Shown here in pieces: positions 1 to 8,235 of a DNA stretch of 36,402 nt. The notes beneath the pieces are model-generated. The model worked only from the letters and a program-made list of their open reading frames with translations. It was not told where the DNA came from and searched no databases. The stretch is taken from contig JAIQFZ010000047.1 in the NCBI GenBank assembly GCA_020073015.1, positions 1-36,402 of the forward strand, read 5' to 3'. The stretch comes from Terriglobia bacterium (lineage in GTDB: Bacteria > Acidobacteriota > Terriglobia > Terriglobales > Acidobacteriaceae). Position 1 is the stretch's first letter. The number at the start of each line of letters is the position of its first letter. The position numbers were made by a program, and so were the translations under genes.

Positions 1-1
1 C

Positions 2-958
2 CGGATGGTCGTCCACAAGGAGTTGGACGTGTCGCGCCTGCGCGAGGAAAATCGGTCGCTGCGCGAAGCACTCGGCCAGAAGTACAGCCACCCCAACATC
101 ATCGCTGGCAGCCCAAAAATGCAGGAAGTGCTGGCCACGGTCGAACGAGTCGCACCTACCAACTCGACCGTGCTGCTGGGCGGGGAAAGCGGCGTAGGCA
201 AAGACCTCATTGCACGCGTCATTCACGAGAAATCGCGCCGCGCGGCCGGCCCCTTCATCAAGATCAACAGCACTGCCATTCCTGAGAATCTTCTGGAAAG
301 CGAACTCTTCGGCTACGAAAAAGGAGCCTTCACCGGAGCCGCCACCAGCAAGCCCGGCAAGTTCGAGCTCGCCGACAAGGGCACGCTCTTCCTCGACGAA
401 ATCGGCGACGTGCCACCCGCCACGCAGGTCAAACTTCTGCGCGTGCTGCAGGAGCGTGAATTCGAGCGCCTCGGCGGCACGCGCACCATCAAGGTCGATG
501 TCCGCCTGCTGGCCGCCACCAACCGCGACCGCGAGCATAAAGAAGATATCCCGGACCTGGTGAACCTGTTCCTCCGGCGCTTCGCCAGCGACTCCGGCCG
601 CGAGGTTGCCGCAATTTCAGACGAAGCGATGGACCTTCTTCGGACGCATTCCTGGATGGGCAATGTCCGAGAACTTCAAAACGTAATCGAGCGGGCCTGC
701 GCGCTGGCGAAAACCAGCAAGCTCGAAGTAGGTGACATCCATCTCGACTCCCCGCGCAACCGCGCCGGCTCTTCCACGGACCGTTTCCTGCCGGACGGCA
801 TGACGCTCGACCAGTACGAAGACGAGATGATCCGCGAGGCGCTGAAGCGCGCGGGCGGCAACAAGTCGCAGGCGGCGCGACTGCTCGGCCTCTCGCGCAA
901 TGCGCTGCGCTACCGCTTATCAAAGATCGGAATCGAGGATGATAACGGAACGGATTAG
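2..958 (+). CDS. Sigma-54-dependent NtrC-family transcriptional activator, 5'-truncated by window edge
   Basis: This is a bacterial enhancer-binding protein that would use ATP to remodel sigma-54 RNA polymerase. The frame is open to the left edge, so the N-terminus (probably a receiver domain) lies outside. The first visible residues form a charged linker ([13 protein letters not shown]). Then follow Walker A (GESGVGKD), the sigma-54 contact loop GAFTGA, Walker B (LFLDEIGD), the sensor I region (LLAATNRD), the sensor II-like GNVREL, and a C-terminal Fis-type helix-turn-helix ([20 protein letters not shown]). Oddly, NRD at bases 521-529 is followed directly by REHKEDIP. Family members have about 28 more residues there, including the FRxDLYYRLNV-type segment and arginine-finger region. 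The frame stays open, so the product may be defective or altered in ATPase activity. The family call is firm; its target genes are unknown. Confidence 0.92.
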   Translation, partial: RMVVHKELDVSRLREENRSLREALGQKYSHPNIIAGSPKMQEVLATVERVAPTNSTVLLGGESGVGKDLIARVIHEKSRRAAGPFIKINSTAIPENLLESELFGYEKGAFTGAATSKPGKFELADKGTLFLDEIGDVPPATQVKLLRVLQEREFERLGGTRTIKVDVRLLAATNRDREHKEDIPDLVNLFLRRFASDSGREVAAISDEAMDLLRTHSWMGNVRELQNVIERACALAKTSKLEVGDIHLDSPRNRAGSSTDRFLPDGMTLDQYEDEMIREALKRAGGNKSQAARLLGLSRNALRYRLSKIGIEDDNGTD

Positions 959-1081
959 ACGCCTTGGTTGGCCGAGCGCTGCCCAACGGAGTGAGTAAGT
1001 GCTGCTTAGAATTGTGATCGTGCGACTAACTCGATTTTCTCCTACCCTTCTTTTTGGCATCGCGCTACTCTAGCAGCTGTT

Positions 1082-3838
1082 ATGCGCAGGAGAGTTAGCT
1101 TCCTCGCTTCGTTTCTGATGTGGGCCGTTGCGGCCTACGCTCAAACATGTCCACCCCCGCCGGCCATCCAGCCGATTTCGCCTCAGCGAAACATCTTTAC
1201 CGACCCCCAGGAGTCCGACCTCGGCGACGCCCTGGCCGAGAGTACCAGGCGGGAGCTCCAGGTGATCGACAACGACGCCTTGTCGACTCACCTGCGCGAC
1301 GTGGCCGGGCAATTACTGCCGTATCTCCCGCCCAACCAGTTCCGTTTTCGTTTCTCGCTCATGGACTTTCCGGAAGCCAACGCTTTCAGCTTTGCGGGAG
1401 GCCGGGTATTTGTCTCGCGCAAGCTGGTGGCCTTCGCCCGCAACGATGACGAACTCGCCGGAGTGCTGGCGCACGAACTCGGCCACATCATTACGCACCA
1501 ATCCGCCATTCGGATGACGCGCCGCCTGCGCGATGTGCTCGGAGTCACGCAAGTCGGGGACCGGGCCGACATCTTCGATAAGTACCAGCGCCTGCTCGAA
1601 AGTTGGCGCCGCAAGCCTGGATCCGCCGGCAAAGAGGAAGAGGGCCAGTACGTTGCTGACCAGGTCGCCCTCTACGTGATGATGCGCGCCGGATTCAACC
1701 CGCAGTCGTTCATCGACTTCTGGGATCGTTTCAACGAGGTGCACGGCAAAACCGGCAGCTGGTTCTCCGATTTCTTCGGTACCACTAAGCCGGAACAGAA
1801 GCGCCTCCGCGAAATGTTGAAATCGTTCTCTGCCATGCCACCCGGTTGTTCGTCCGCTGCGCCCGCTGCGCACCCGGCCGATTTTCTGAAATGGCAGACC
1901 GAGGTGATCGGCTATCGGACCACAACGGCTGAGGAATCTCTCCCCGGACTGATTTTCCGCCAGACTCTGGCCCTGCCTCTTCGTCCGGACATCACCAACC
2001 TTCGTTTCAGTCCCGACGGCAACCTGGTGCTCGCGCAGGATGATGGCGGCATTCACGTACTGAAGCGAGATCCTCTCAGCCTCTTGTTCTTCATCGACGC
2101 CCCGGACGCAAATAAGGCTTTCTTCTCTCCTGACTCGCGCTCCGTCATCTTTTACACGCCGTCGCTGCGCGTGGAGGTTTGGGATGTCGCAGGCCAAAAA
2201 CGCACCTCCGTCCACGAGATGGTGTTGCGGGAATCTTGCTTGCAGGACCTGCTTTCTCCCGACGGACGAACCCTCGCTTGTCTCGATGCCAAATTCGCAT
2301 TTTCGCTAATCGACGTTGCTTCCGGCGACGCTCTTCTCACGAAGAAGGATTATTTCCAACCTAACTTCTTGGACTTGTTCTTGATGTTGACGCTCCTCCT
2401 CCGCGAGGACGAAACGACACTCCCCCATCTCTCCTTTGTGAACATGGCGTTTTCCCTGGACGGGCACTATTTTCTGTGTGGCATGCCACCCGACGGCAAT
2501 CTCGGCTACGATCTCATTGCCCGCCGGGAAATGCCGCTCCCCCCGTCCCTCAAGGAGGCCACCCATGCCCACTTTGCCTTTGTTGGCAACGATCGCCTGG
2601 CGAGCACGAACGTGTCCTCTCCGCAGAAGTCTCGCATCTACCGCTTTCCTTCTGGTGAGAAGGCTGGAGAATACCAGGGTAGCGTCCGAGTCGATCTCGC
2701 GCCGGTTACACGCGGCAACTATGTGGCCGTTTCCCCGCTCAAGGACGCTCCCCTCGGAGTGTTCAACCTGGACACCAACCAGTTGTCATCGTTGAGCCAC
2801 CCGGCCGCCGATATCTATGATGGCGTCTTGCTTTACGAGCGCGATAACGGCCAAGTGGCCTTGGGCGACATGAAAACCATGAAGGTGAAAGCCGCGTTCC
2901 GTCTTGTCCAGTCACGCCTCGGGTCTCTGCGCACGGTGGCCGTATCCCCAGACTTCAATTGGCTAGCCTTGTCGACCCGCAACCGCGGCGCCCTTTGGGA
3001 TCTTGCTCACAACATCCGCGTCCAGTTGGTTCACGGTTTCACCGGCAGCGGCTTTGACCACAACGACAGCCTGTTCGCGGACTTCCCGAAGCACGAAAGC
3101 CGTGAGCGCTCGTTGGTGCAAATCGACGTCATCGGCAACCTACACGTGCTCCGTGAAATCAAGCAGGAACTGTCGTACCAGCAGGGTGTTCTCTTCGTGG
3201 AGCGCACACCTAACAGCGACAAGTCAGCGGAACGGAGGAACTGGAACGTAGAAATCCGGGATGCCGCCACCAACGCCCCGATCTGGTCGCGCCGCTTCCC
3301 CAAAGAAGTTCCCCGCTTGGCGCTGGATCCCGTGGCCTCGACCGCGCTACTGGAGTGGTCAGTAGACACCTCCGCTGCTCACGACGAACTGCGGCAGTTT
3401 CCGGAATTGAAGAGCAAATCCGAGAGTGATGACTACCTGCTCGAGTTTGTCGACCTGCGAACGAACGCTTTACTGGGAAAACTGCTGGTCAAGACGAACA
3501 AAGGCTCGGTGCACATCCTGGATTTCTCGGCCGCCGGCGACTGGGCTGTCGTCGGAGTTCGTGGCAACCGGGTTCTGACTTATTCGTTTCGGTCGGGAAG
3601 CGAAGTCGGCCATGTGTTTGGCACCGATCCGCTGCTCTCAGCCGCAGCAAGGCAGTTTGCTGTTACCGCTGCCAACGGTGATGTTCAAACCTACGACCTC
3701 GCGACGACAACTTTGCAGCGCCAGTACAAGTTCCCAACACCGGTCGCCTTTAAACAGTTCTCAGCTGATGGCAAACGCCTGTTCGTCCTCACCCGCGACC
3801 AAACCGCCTACGTGCTGGACCTCACGTCTGCACGGTAG
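1082..3838 (+). CDS. Secreted M48-like metallopeptidase fused to a WD40-type beta-propeller; zinc site degenerate
   Basis: The 918-residue product begins with a Sec signal peptide (hydrophobic core LASFLMWAVAAYA, likely cleaved after AYA). Residues about 40-250 resemble Ste24/BepA-type M48 peptidases: GGRVFVSRKLV, then HELGH at residues 131-135. The remainder (about 290-918) has recurrent SPDG/SPDSR strands and WDVAG-like turns typical of beta-propellers. In M48 enzymes the third zinc ligand is the Glu of an EAD motif; here the aligned segment reads YVADQVALYVMMRAGF, with Val191 in its place. The later His of the usual HP segment aligns with Lys236 (TTKPEQKR). The protein may therefore be a pseudoprotease or bind metal differently. 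It probably acts in the periplasm as a protein-quality-control or binding factor, but the substrate is unknown. It stands alone between an activator gene and the FecR-type gene, on the same strand. Confidence 0.85.
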   Translation: MRRRVSFLASFLMWAVAAYAQTCPPPPAIQPISPQRNIFTDPQESDLGDALAESTRRELQVIDNDALSTHLRDVAGQLLPYLPPNQFRFRFSLMDFPEANAFSFAGGRVFVSRKLVAFARNDDELAGVLAHELGHIITHQSAIRMTRRLRDVLGVTQVGDRADIFDKYQRLLESWRRKPGSAGKEEEGQYVADQVALYVMMRAGFNPQSFIDFWDRFNEVHGKTGSWFSDFFGTTKPEQKRLREMLKSFSAMPPGCSSAAPAAHPADFLKWQTEVIGYRTTTAEESLPGLIFRQTLALPLRPDITNLRFSPDGNLVLAQDDGGIHVLKRDPLSLLFFIDAPDANKAFFSPDSRSVIFYTPSLRVEVWDVAGQKRTSVHEMVLRESCLQDLLSPDGRTLACLDAKFAFSLIDVASGDALLTKKDYFQPNFLDLFLMLTLLLREDETTLPHLSFVNMAFSLDGHYFLCGMPPDGNLGYDLIARREMPLPPSLKEATHAHFAFVGNDRLASTNVSSPQKSRIYRFPSGEKAGEYQGSVRVDLAPVTRGNYVAVSPLKDAPLGVFNLDTNQLSSLSHPAADIYDGVLLYERDNGQVALGDMKTMKVKAAFRLVQSRLGSLRTVAVSPDFNWLALSTRNRGALWDLAHNIRVQLVHGFTGSGFDHNDSLFADFPKHESRERSLVQIDVIGNLHVLREIKQELSYQQGVLFVERTPNSDKSAERRNWNVEIRDAATNAPIWSRRFPKEVPRLALDPVASTALLEWSVDTSAAHDELRQFPELKSKSESDDYLLEFVDLRTNALLGKLLVKTNKGSVHILDFSAAGDWAVVGVRGNRVLTYSFRSGSEVGHVFGTDPLLSAAARQFAVTAANGDVQTYDLATTTLQRQYKFPTPVAFKQFSADGKRLFVLTRDQTAYVLDLTSAR

Positions 3839-4139
3839 GATCGCCGGACGTGAAGTCGAGATTCGAATTGAACGAGAACATATGAAGGCCTGAGGTCATT
3901 CGGTAACCCTCACGCGCCTTTTGAATCCGAAGTTCCAGTGTTTACCGCTGGCCGAAATCCACCAATCCGGTGGAACCCGGCCACCAACTGGCCCGCCATC
4001 AGGCCACGACCCCATCCGGGCAGTCTCTGTAACTTGCTGAAATAAAACCCATTGCCAGGTTCTCGCCCTTTCAGCCCCATTGGCCCCCGGCCTGCAATCT
4101 TCCAGATTGGAAATTTGTCGGAGCAAGGTGGAGGTGCGT
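3839..4139. other. Intergenic stretch of about 300 bp before the FecR-domain gene
   Basis: No convincing gene is seen. A small reverse-strand frame (3896-4126) has no start signal, domain or composition to support it. A perfect 6-bp hairpin lies at 3958-3974 (TCCACC and GGTGGA around a 5-nt loop). It lacks a T tract, so I do not call it a terminator. The stretch ends with a sigma-54-like promoter and the ribosome-binding site of the next gene, both listed separately. Confidence 0.6.
4081..4097 (+). promoter_or_regulatory. Candidate sigma-54 (-24/-12) promoter of the FecR-domain gene
   Basis: TGGC at 4081-4084 is followed after 7 nt by CTGCA at 4092-4096. The GG and GC dinucleotides are separated by exactly 10 nt, as sigma-54 promoters require. 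By my count 9 of 12 consensus positions of TGGCACG-N4-TTGCW match. A transcript would start near 4107, about 33 nt before the ATG at 4140, which leaves room for the GGAGG at 4130-4134. It is a sequence match only. Confidence 0.4.
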
Positions 4140-6350
4140 ATGAAGTTCAGACTAGTGGCAGCAGTCCTCGGACTAGGACTAGCGATGGCGATTCCAGGCG
4201 ACGTCCGCGCTCAGAACCCGGACGACCAAACGCCGGATCAAGAATCGAAACCATCGCCGAACATCCAAATGCAGGGTCCCAACGACCAGGGTTCCACGGA
4301 CCAAGGCTCCGGCGAACAGACTTCCAGCGCGCCGGCGGAAACCAACGGCGTCGCGCGCGTCAGTCTGATTAAGGGCGACGTTTCCACGCAACGGGGCGAC
4401 TCTGGCAGCTGGTCGGCGGCTGTGCTCAATGCTCCCGTCGTAGCGGGTGACCGCGTTTCGACCGGCGACAAAGCGCGCACCGAACTTCAGCTCGACTACG
4501 CCAACATGTTCCGCCTCGCTGAGCATTCGCAGGCCAACATCAACACCCTTACCCGCTCGCAAATCCAGATTCAGCTGGGACGCGGAATGGCGAACTACAC
4601 CGTATTCAAGAACAGCGATGCGGACGCTGAAATCGATACGCCCAACGTCGCCATTCGTACCAATCGCAGCGAATCCAGCTTTCGAATTCTGGTGACTGCC
4701 GACGATCACACCGAAGTGCTGGTCCGCAGAGGCGAAGTAGAGGTGACGACTCCGCAAGGTGGCACGCGCGTAGCGCAAGGCCAGTTTATTACCGTGCAGG
4801 GCACGGGCGATCGGACGCAATACAAGATCGGCGAAGCGCCGGCTCGCGATGACTGGGACCAGTGGAACGCCGATCGCGACAACATGATCCGCAATGCGGC
4901 ATCGCGGCGGCGCACCAACGACTATTACGTGGGAGCTGAAGATCTCGACAACCATGGCGTTTGGACGGAAGTTCCAGATTACGGTCCCGTGTGGCGGCCA
5001 ACGGTGGACCCGGGCTGGGCTCCGTATCGCGACGGCCGCTGGGTGTATGAGCCGTATTGGGGATGGACCTGGGTTTCGTATGATTCCTGGGGCTGGGCGC
5101 CGTATCACTACGGTCGCTGGATGATGTACGACGGAGCGTGGGCCTGGTGGCCTGGCCCGGTCTACGGATATCCCTATTACCGCCCGATCTGGGCGCCGGC
5201 TTATGTTTCGTTCTTCGGCTTCGGCGGCGGTTTCGGATTTGGTTTTGGCTTCGGCTGGGGCTCGGTCGGCTGGCTGCCCCTTGGACCGTGTGACCATTTC
5301 CATCCGTGGTGGGGCCGGTGGGGGGGCGGGCGCTTCGGGCATCGGGACTTCCATGAATGGAACCGCGGCGGATTTGCTCCGCTGCACGGCGGCAATCGAT
5401 TCTCGAACGTGAACCTGGCGCTGCATGACCCGCACTTCCGGGGCGGGACGACCGTCTCGGGCAACGAGTTCGGCAGAGGCCACATGAGTTCTCGCCCGAT
5501 GAGTCACGCCGAGTTCCAGAATGCGCATTTCACGAGCGGCAAACTGCCCATGACTCCGAGCCGCGAGAGCTTCTCGGCCAGCGGACGTCCAGCAGCTGCC
5601 TCAACGATGCGGCACGTGACACAGAATCAGCGCTTCTTCTCGGCCCGAGGCACCACTGCCGCCCCGCGCTCGTTTGAGCGAGGGGGATCGCAGATCTCGA
5701 ACAGTAACCGGCAGGTTGGCAGGTCCACCGGAAACATCCGCGAAGTTCCAAGACCCGGAAACAGCAACTCGAGTGCCAGTTCGAACAACGGATTTCGGCG
5801 CTTCAGCGAATCGGGGCCGAACCACGTTGCTGGATCGCGGTCTGCCGGACCGGGGAATAATTCTCCGTCCCGTCCGGAAGCGCGAGGCAATTCGAATTGG
5901 GGTTCGGCGCCCAGACCGGGCAACTCGGGCGGCACGCCGGTCGCTCGCGAAAGGGGCAGCAGCAACAATGGCGGCTGGCAGAAATTCTCGCCGATGCCCT
6001 CACGCCCATCTTCTGAGTCAGGCAGGGGCGGCCCGCCGGCGGGTCGCGCAGAAGGCCGAGGTTCCTACGGCTCTCCCCGCAGTTCGGGCCCGGAAAGCCG
6101 TGGCTACAGCGGTTACTCTCGTCCGCCACTCAACATGAGGCAGCCCATTGTCACTCCGCGCTCTAATGGCGGAGGCGCTTATGGTGGCAATCGCGGCGGC
6201 TACAGCGGTGGCGGACGTCAGGCGCCAAGTTACAGCGGTGGCGGACGTTCTGCTCCCAGCGGTGGCCATTCGGCACCGAGCCACGGCGGCGGATCGTCGC
6301 ACGGTGGTGGATCGTCGCACGGTGGCGGTGGCAGCAGACACGGCAGATAA
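4140..6350 (+). CDS. Secreted FecR-domain protein with Trp/Tyr-rich repeats and a Gly/Ser-rich tail
   Basis: The ATG at 4140 is preferred over an in-frame ATG at 4080. It follows GGAGG with good spacing and opens a clear signal peptide (FRLVAAVLGLGLAMA, cleavage near VRAQ). The 736-residue product has a FecR-type domain at about residues 75-240 (VSLIKGDVSTQ, LLNAPVVAGDRV-like region, IRTNRSESSFRI, VRRGEVEV). A Trp/Tyr/Pro-rich block follows at about 280-370, with repeated GRWVYEPYWGWTW-like units. The tail is long, disordered and Gly/Ser/Arg/His-rich, ending in SHGGGSSHGGG repeats. Such proteins are common in Acidobacteriota and have no established function. The FecR domain here is not a cytoplasmic-membrane anti-sigma factor, as no transmembrane helix follows the signal peptide. 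An envelope or matrix structural role is possible. A strong terminator follows. Confidence 0.85.
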   Translation: MKFRLVAAVLGLGLAMAIPGDVRAQNPDDQTPDQESKPSPNIQMQGPNDQGSTDQGSGEQTSSAPAETNGVARVSLIKGDVSTQRGDSGSWSAAVLNAPVVAGDRVSTGDKARTELQLDYANMFRLAEHSQANINTLTRSQIQIQLGRGMANYTVFKNSDADAEIDTPNVAIRTNRSESSFRILVTADDHTEVLVRRGEVEVTTPQGGTRVAQGQFITVQGTGDRTQYKIGEAPARDDWDQWNADRDNMIRNAASRRRTNDYYVGAEDLDNHGVWTEVPDYGPVWRPTVDPGWAPYRDGRWVYEPYWGWTWVSYDSWGWAPYHYGRWMMYDGAWAWWPGPVYGYPYYRPIWAPAYVSFFGFGGGFGFGFGFGWGSVGWLPLGPCDHFHPWWGRWGGGRFGHRDFHEWNRGGFAPLHGGNRFSNVNLALHDPHFRGGTTVSGNEFGRGHMSSRPMSHAEFQNAHFTSGKLPMTPSRESFSASGRPAAASTMRHVTQNQRFFSARGTTAAPRSFERGGSQISNSNRQVGRSTGNIREVPRPGNSNSSASSNNGFRRFSESGPNHVAGSRSAGPGNNSPSRPEARGNSNWGSAPRPGNSGGTPVARERGSSNNGGWQKFSPMPSRPSSESGRGGPPAGRAEGRGSYGSPRSSGPESRGYSGYSRPPLNMRQPIVTPRSNGGGAYGGNRGGYSGGGRQAPSYSGGGRSAPSGGHSAPSHGGGSSHGGGSSHGGGGSRHGR
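6201..6326 (+). repeat. Short tandem coding repeats in the Gly-rich tail of the FecR-domain gene
   Basis: An 18-bp unit (TACAGCGGTGGCGGACGT) occurs identically at 6201-6218 and 6231-6248, encoding YSGGGR. A second unit (GGATCGTCGCACGGTGGT) occurs at 6291-6308 and again at 6309-6326 with one change, encoding GSSHGG. These are in-frame repeats likely to vary in copy number between strains. Confidence 0.8.
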
Positions 6351-6384
6351 CGGGCCTACCCCGAACGGGCCTTTGATTTGAATG

Positions 6385-6420
6385 GAGAGACGGGTGGCCT
6401 CGCCCGTCTCTTTGTTGTTG
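6385..6420 (+). terminator. Rho-independent terminator after the FecR-domain gene
   Basis: GAGACGGG at 6387-6394 and CCCGTCTC at 6403-6410 form a perfect 8-bp stem, extended by one A-T pair, around an 8-nt loop. TTTGTTGTT follows. It lies 35 nt downstream of the stop codon and separates this unit from trehalase. Confidence 0.85.
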
Positions 6421-6522
6421 CCGCATTCCCTCCATTCAGCCGTGCGTCTGGCCAATAATCTCGAACCGGGATGGCCTCAGGTGGCAAGCCAAGGAGAGTA
6501 TGATGTTGAGTCGATTCCGCCT

Positions 6523-8235
6523 ATGCGAAACACAAGACTCTTTCCGCAGCTCCTGATCTGCCTGCTCGTCTCACTGTTATTTACCGCCCAGGCCGCCGCC
6601 CAGGCAAAGCCCGCTGCAGCCGCAGGGCTGGCCCCCATCCGCCAGTACATCGCTGCCGGTTGGGATAACCTGACCCGCTCGATGACCGCCTGTGATTCGG
6701 TGGTCGATCCAAAGATGAAAGTCAACCCTGTGCTCTATGTGCCCGCGGGGTTCGCCGTGCCTCCCGCAGTCGAAAAGCTTCACGCCGATTGCAACGTCGA
6801 GATCGAGCACCTGCCCAAGCCGATCCATCAGCTGGGCGAAGTGGACACCTCAACCTTCCGGCCGCACGGATTGCTCTATCTGCCGAATAAGTATGTCGTG
6901 CCTGGTGGCCGCTTCAACGAAATGTACGGTTGGGATAGTTATTTCATCGTGGTGGGTCTGCTCCGGGATGGCCGCACCGACTTGGCGCGCGGCATGGTCG
7001 AGAACTTCTTCTTTGAGATTGAGAATTACGGGGCCTTGCTCAACGCCAACCGCACTTACTATCTGACTCGTTCGCAACCACCGTTCCTGAGTTCGATGGT
7101 GCTGGGCGTCTACGAGGCGGAGAAACAGGCGGGACATGCCGATCAGGCGTGGCTGGCCCGCGCTTATCCATATCTGGAAAGGGACTACTCGATGTGGGCC
7201 CGCGAGCCGCACCTGGCCGGATCAACCGGCTTGGCTCGGTATTACGATTTCGGCGAAGGCCCACCGCCCGAAGGCTTGCAGGATGAAGGCGGATTCTACC
7301 GCAAGGTGATCAGCCATTTCATGGTTCACCCCGAGCAGGCGGACCACTACCTGGTCGAGCAAGAGAAGGGAAAGACGCCGACGAGTCCGGGATCAAGCTA
7401 CGCAATCACGGTGTGCGACGTGCCGATGACCATGGCCAGACCGGAATGCGAACCGCAGCGCGTCATTCGCCTGAGCGCGGACTACTACAAGGGCGACCGC
7501 TCCATGCGTGAGTCCGGTTTCGATATTTCTTTTCGTTTCGGCGCGTATGGCGCTGCCACCCATCACTATGCCCCAGTCTGCCTGAACAGCCTGCTCTATA
7601 AAACCGAAAAAGATATGGAGCAGATCAGCGAGTTACTGGGCAAGAGCTTTGAGGCCAAGACATGGCGCGAGCGCGCCGAAGCCCGGAAGCAAAACATGGA
7701 GAAGTATTTGTGGGATGGCGAGCGCGGATTCTTCTTTGATTACGATTTCACAGAAGGGAAGAGATCGACTTATCGCTATCTTACGACTTACTATCCGTTG
7801 TGGGCGGGACTTGCAACTCCGGAGCAAGCTAGGGCCGTCGTGAAAAACCTCTCCACATTTGAGCAGGCGGGCGGGCTGGCGATGAGCCCCGAACATTCCG
7901 GAGCGCAATGGGATTACCCGTATGGCTGGGCGCCCGTCGAAATGCTCGCGATCCAGGGAATCCGCCGCTACGGCTTTAGTGAGGATGCCGACCGGCTGTC
8001 TTCCAAGTTTCTATCCACCGTGCTGGAGAATTTCGCGCGCGACGGCACGATCCGGGAAAAGTACAACGTCGTGACGGGATCGTCAGAATCTCAAGTGGAA
8101 GTGGGCTATCAGGCGAATGTGATCGGCTTTGGCTGGACGAATGCGGCTTTCCTCGAATTGCTGCATGCGTTGCCCAAAACAGCGGTGGAGGCCCTGGAAA
8201 AGAACGCCTCGGGTTCTCCAGCAAAGGCCAACTGA
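6523..8235 (+). CDS. treA: Periplasmic alpha,alpha-trehalase (GH37)
   Basis: The enzyme hydrolyses trehalose to two glucose molecules outside the cytoplasm. The 570-residue product starts with a signal peptide (LLICLLVSLLFTAQAAAQ) and matches the usual length of TreA. Trehalase signature 1 is present at residues 127-140 (PGGRFNEMYGWDSY), and signature 2 near the C-terminus (QWDYPYGWAP). The region of the catalytic acid reads ESGFDISFRF and the C-terminal part has REKYNV, both expected for GH37. The ATG at 6523 is chosen because it begins the signal peptide, although no Shine-Dalgarno is adjacent. The nearest one, AAGGAG at 6491-6496, serves an ATG at 6500 in another frame, which gives an 18-codon peptide overlapping this start. 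The 3' end overlaps the opposing UPF0182 frame as read. Confidence 0.93.
   Translation: MRNTRLFPQLLICLLVSLLFTAQAAAQAKPAAAAGLAPIRQYIAAGWDNLTRSMTACDSVVDPKMKVNPVLYVPAGFAVPPAVEKLHADCNVEIEHLPKPIHQLGEVDTSTFRPHGLLYLPNKYVVPGGRFNEMYGWDSYFIVVGLLRDGRTDLARGMVENFFFEIENYGALLNANRTYYLTRSQPPFLSSMVLGVYEAEKQAGHADQAWLARAYPYLERDYSMWAREPHLAGSTGLARYYDFGEGPPPEGLQDEGGFYRKVISHFMVHPEQADHYLVEQEKGKTPTSPGSSYAITVCDVPMTMARPECEPQRVIRLSADYYKGDRSMRESGFDISFRFGAYGAATHHYAPVCLNSLLYKTEKDMEQISELLGKSFEAKTWRERAEARKQNMEKYLWDGERGFFFDYDFTEGKRSTYRYLTTYYPLWAGLATPEQARAVVKNLSTFEQAGGLAMSPEHSGAQWDYPYGWAPVEMLAIQGIRRYGFSEDADRLSSKFLSTVLENFARDGTIREKYNVVTGSSESQVEVGYQANVIGFGWTNAAFLELLHALPKTAVEALEKNASGSPAKAN

Noticed and set aside
959-1081. Possible sigma-54 promoter before the M48-like gene
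   Set aside because: The GG and GC blocks in TTGGCCGAGCGCTGCCC are one base too close (9 instead of 10 nt).
4179-5528. 449-codon open frame on the reverse strand across the FecR-domain gene
   Set aside because: It is antisense to a gene with clear domains, has no recognisable motif or ribosome-binding site, and is explained by high GC and few AT-rich stops.
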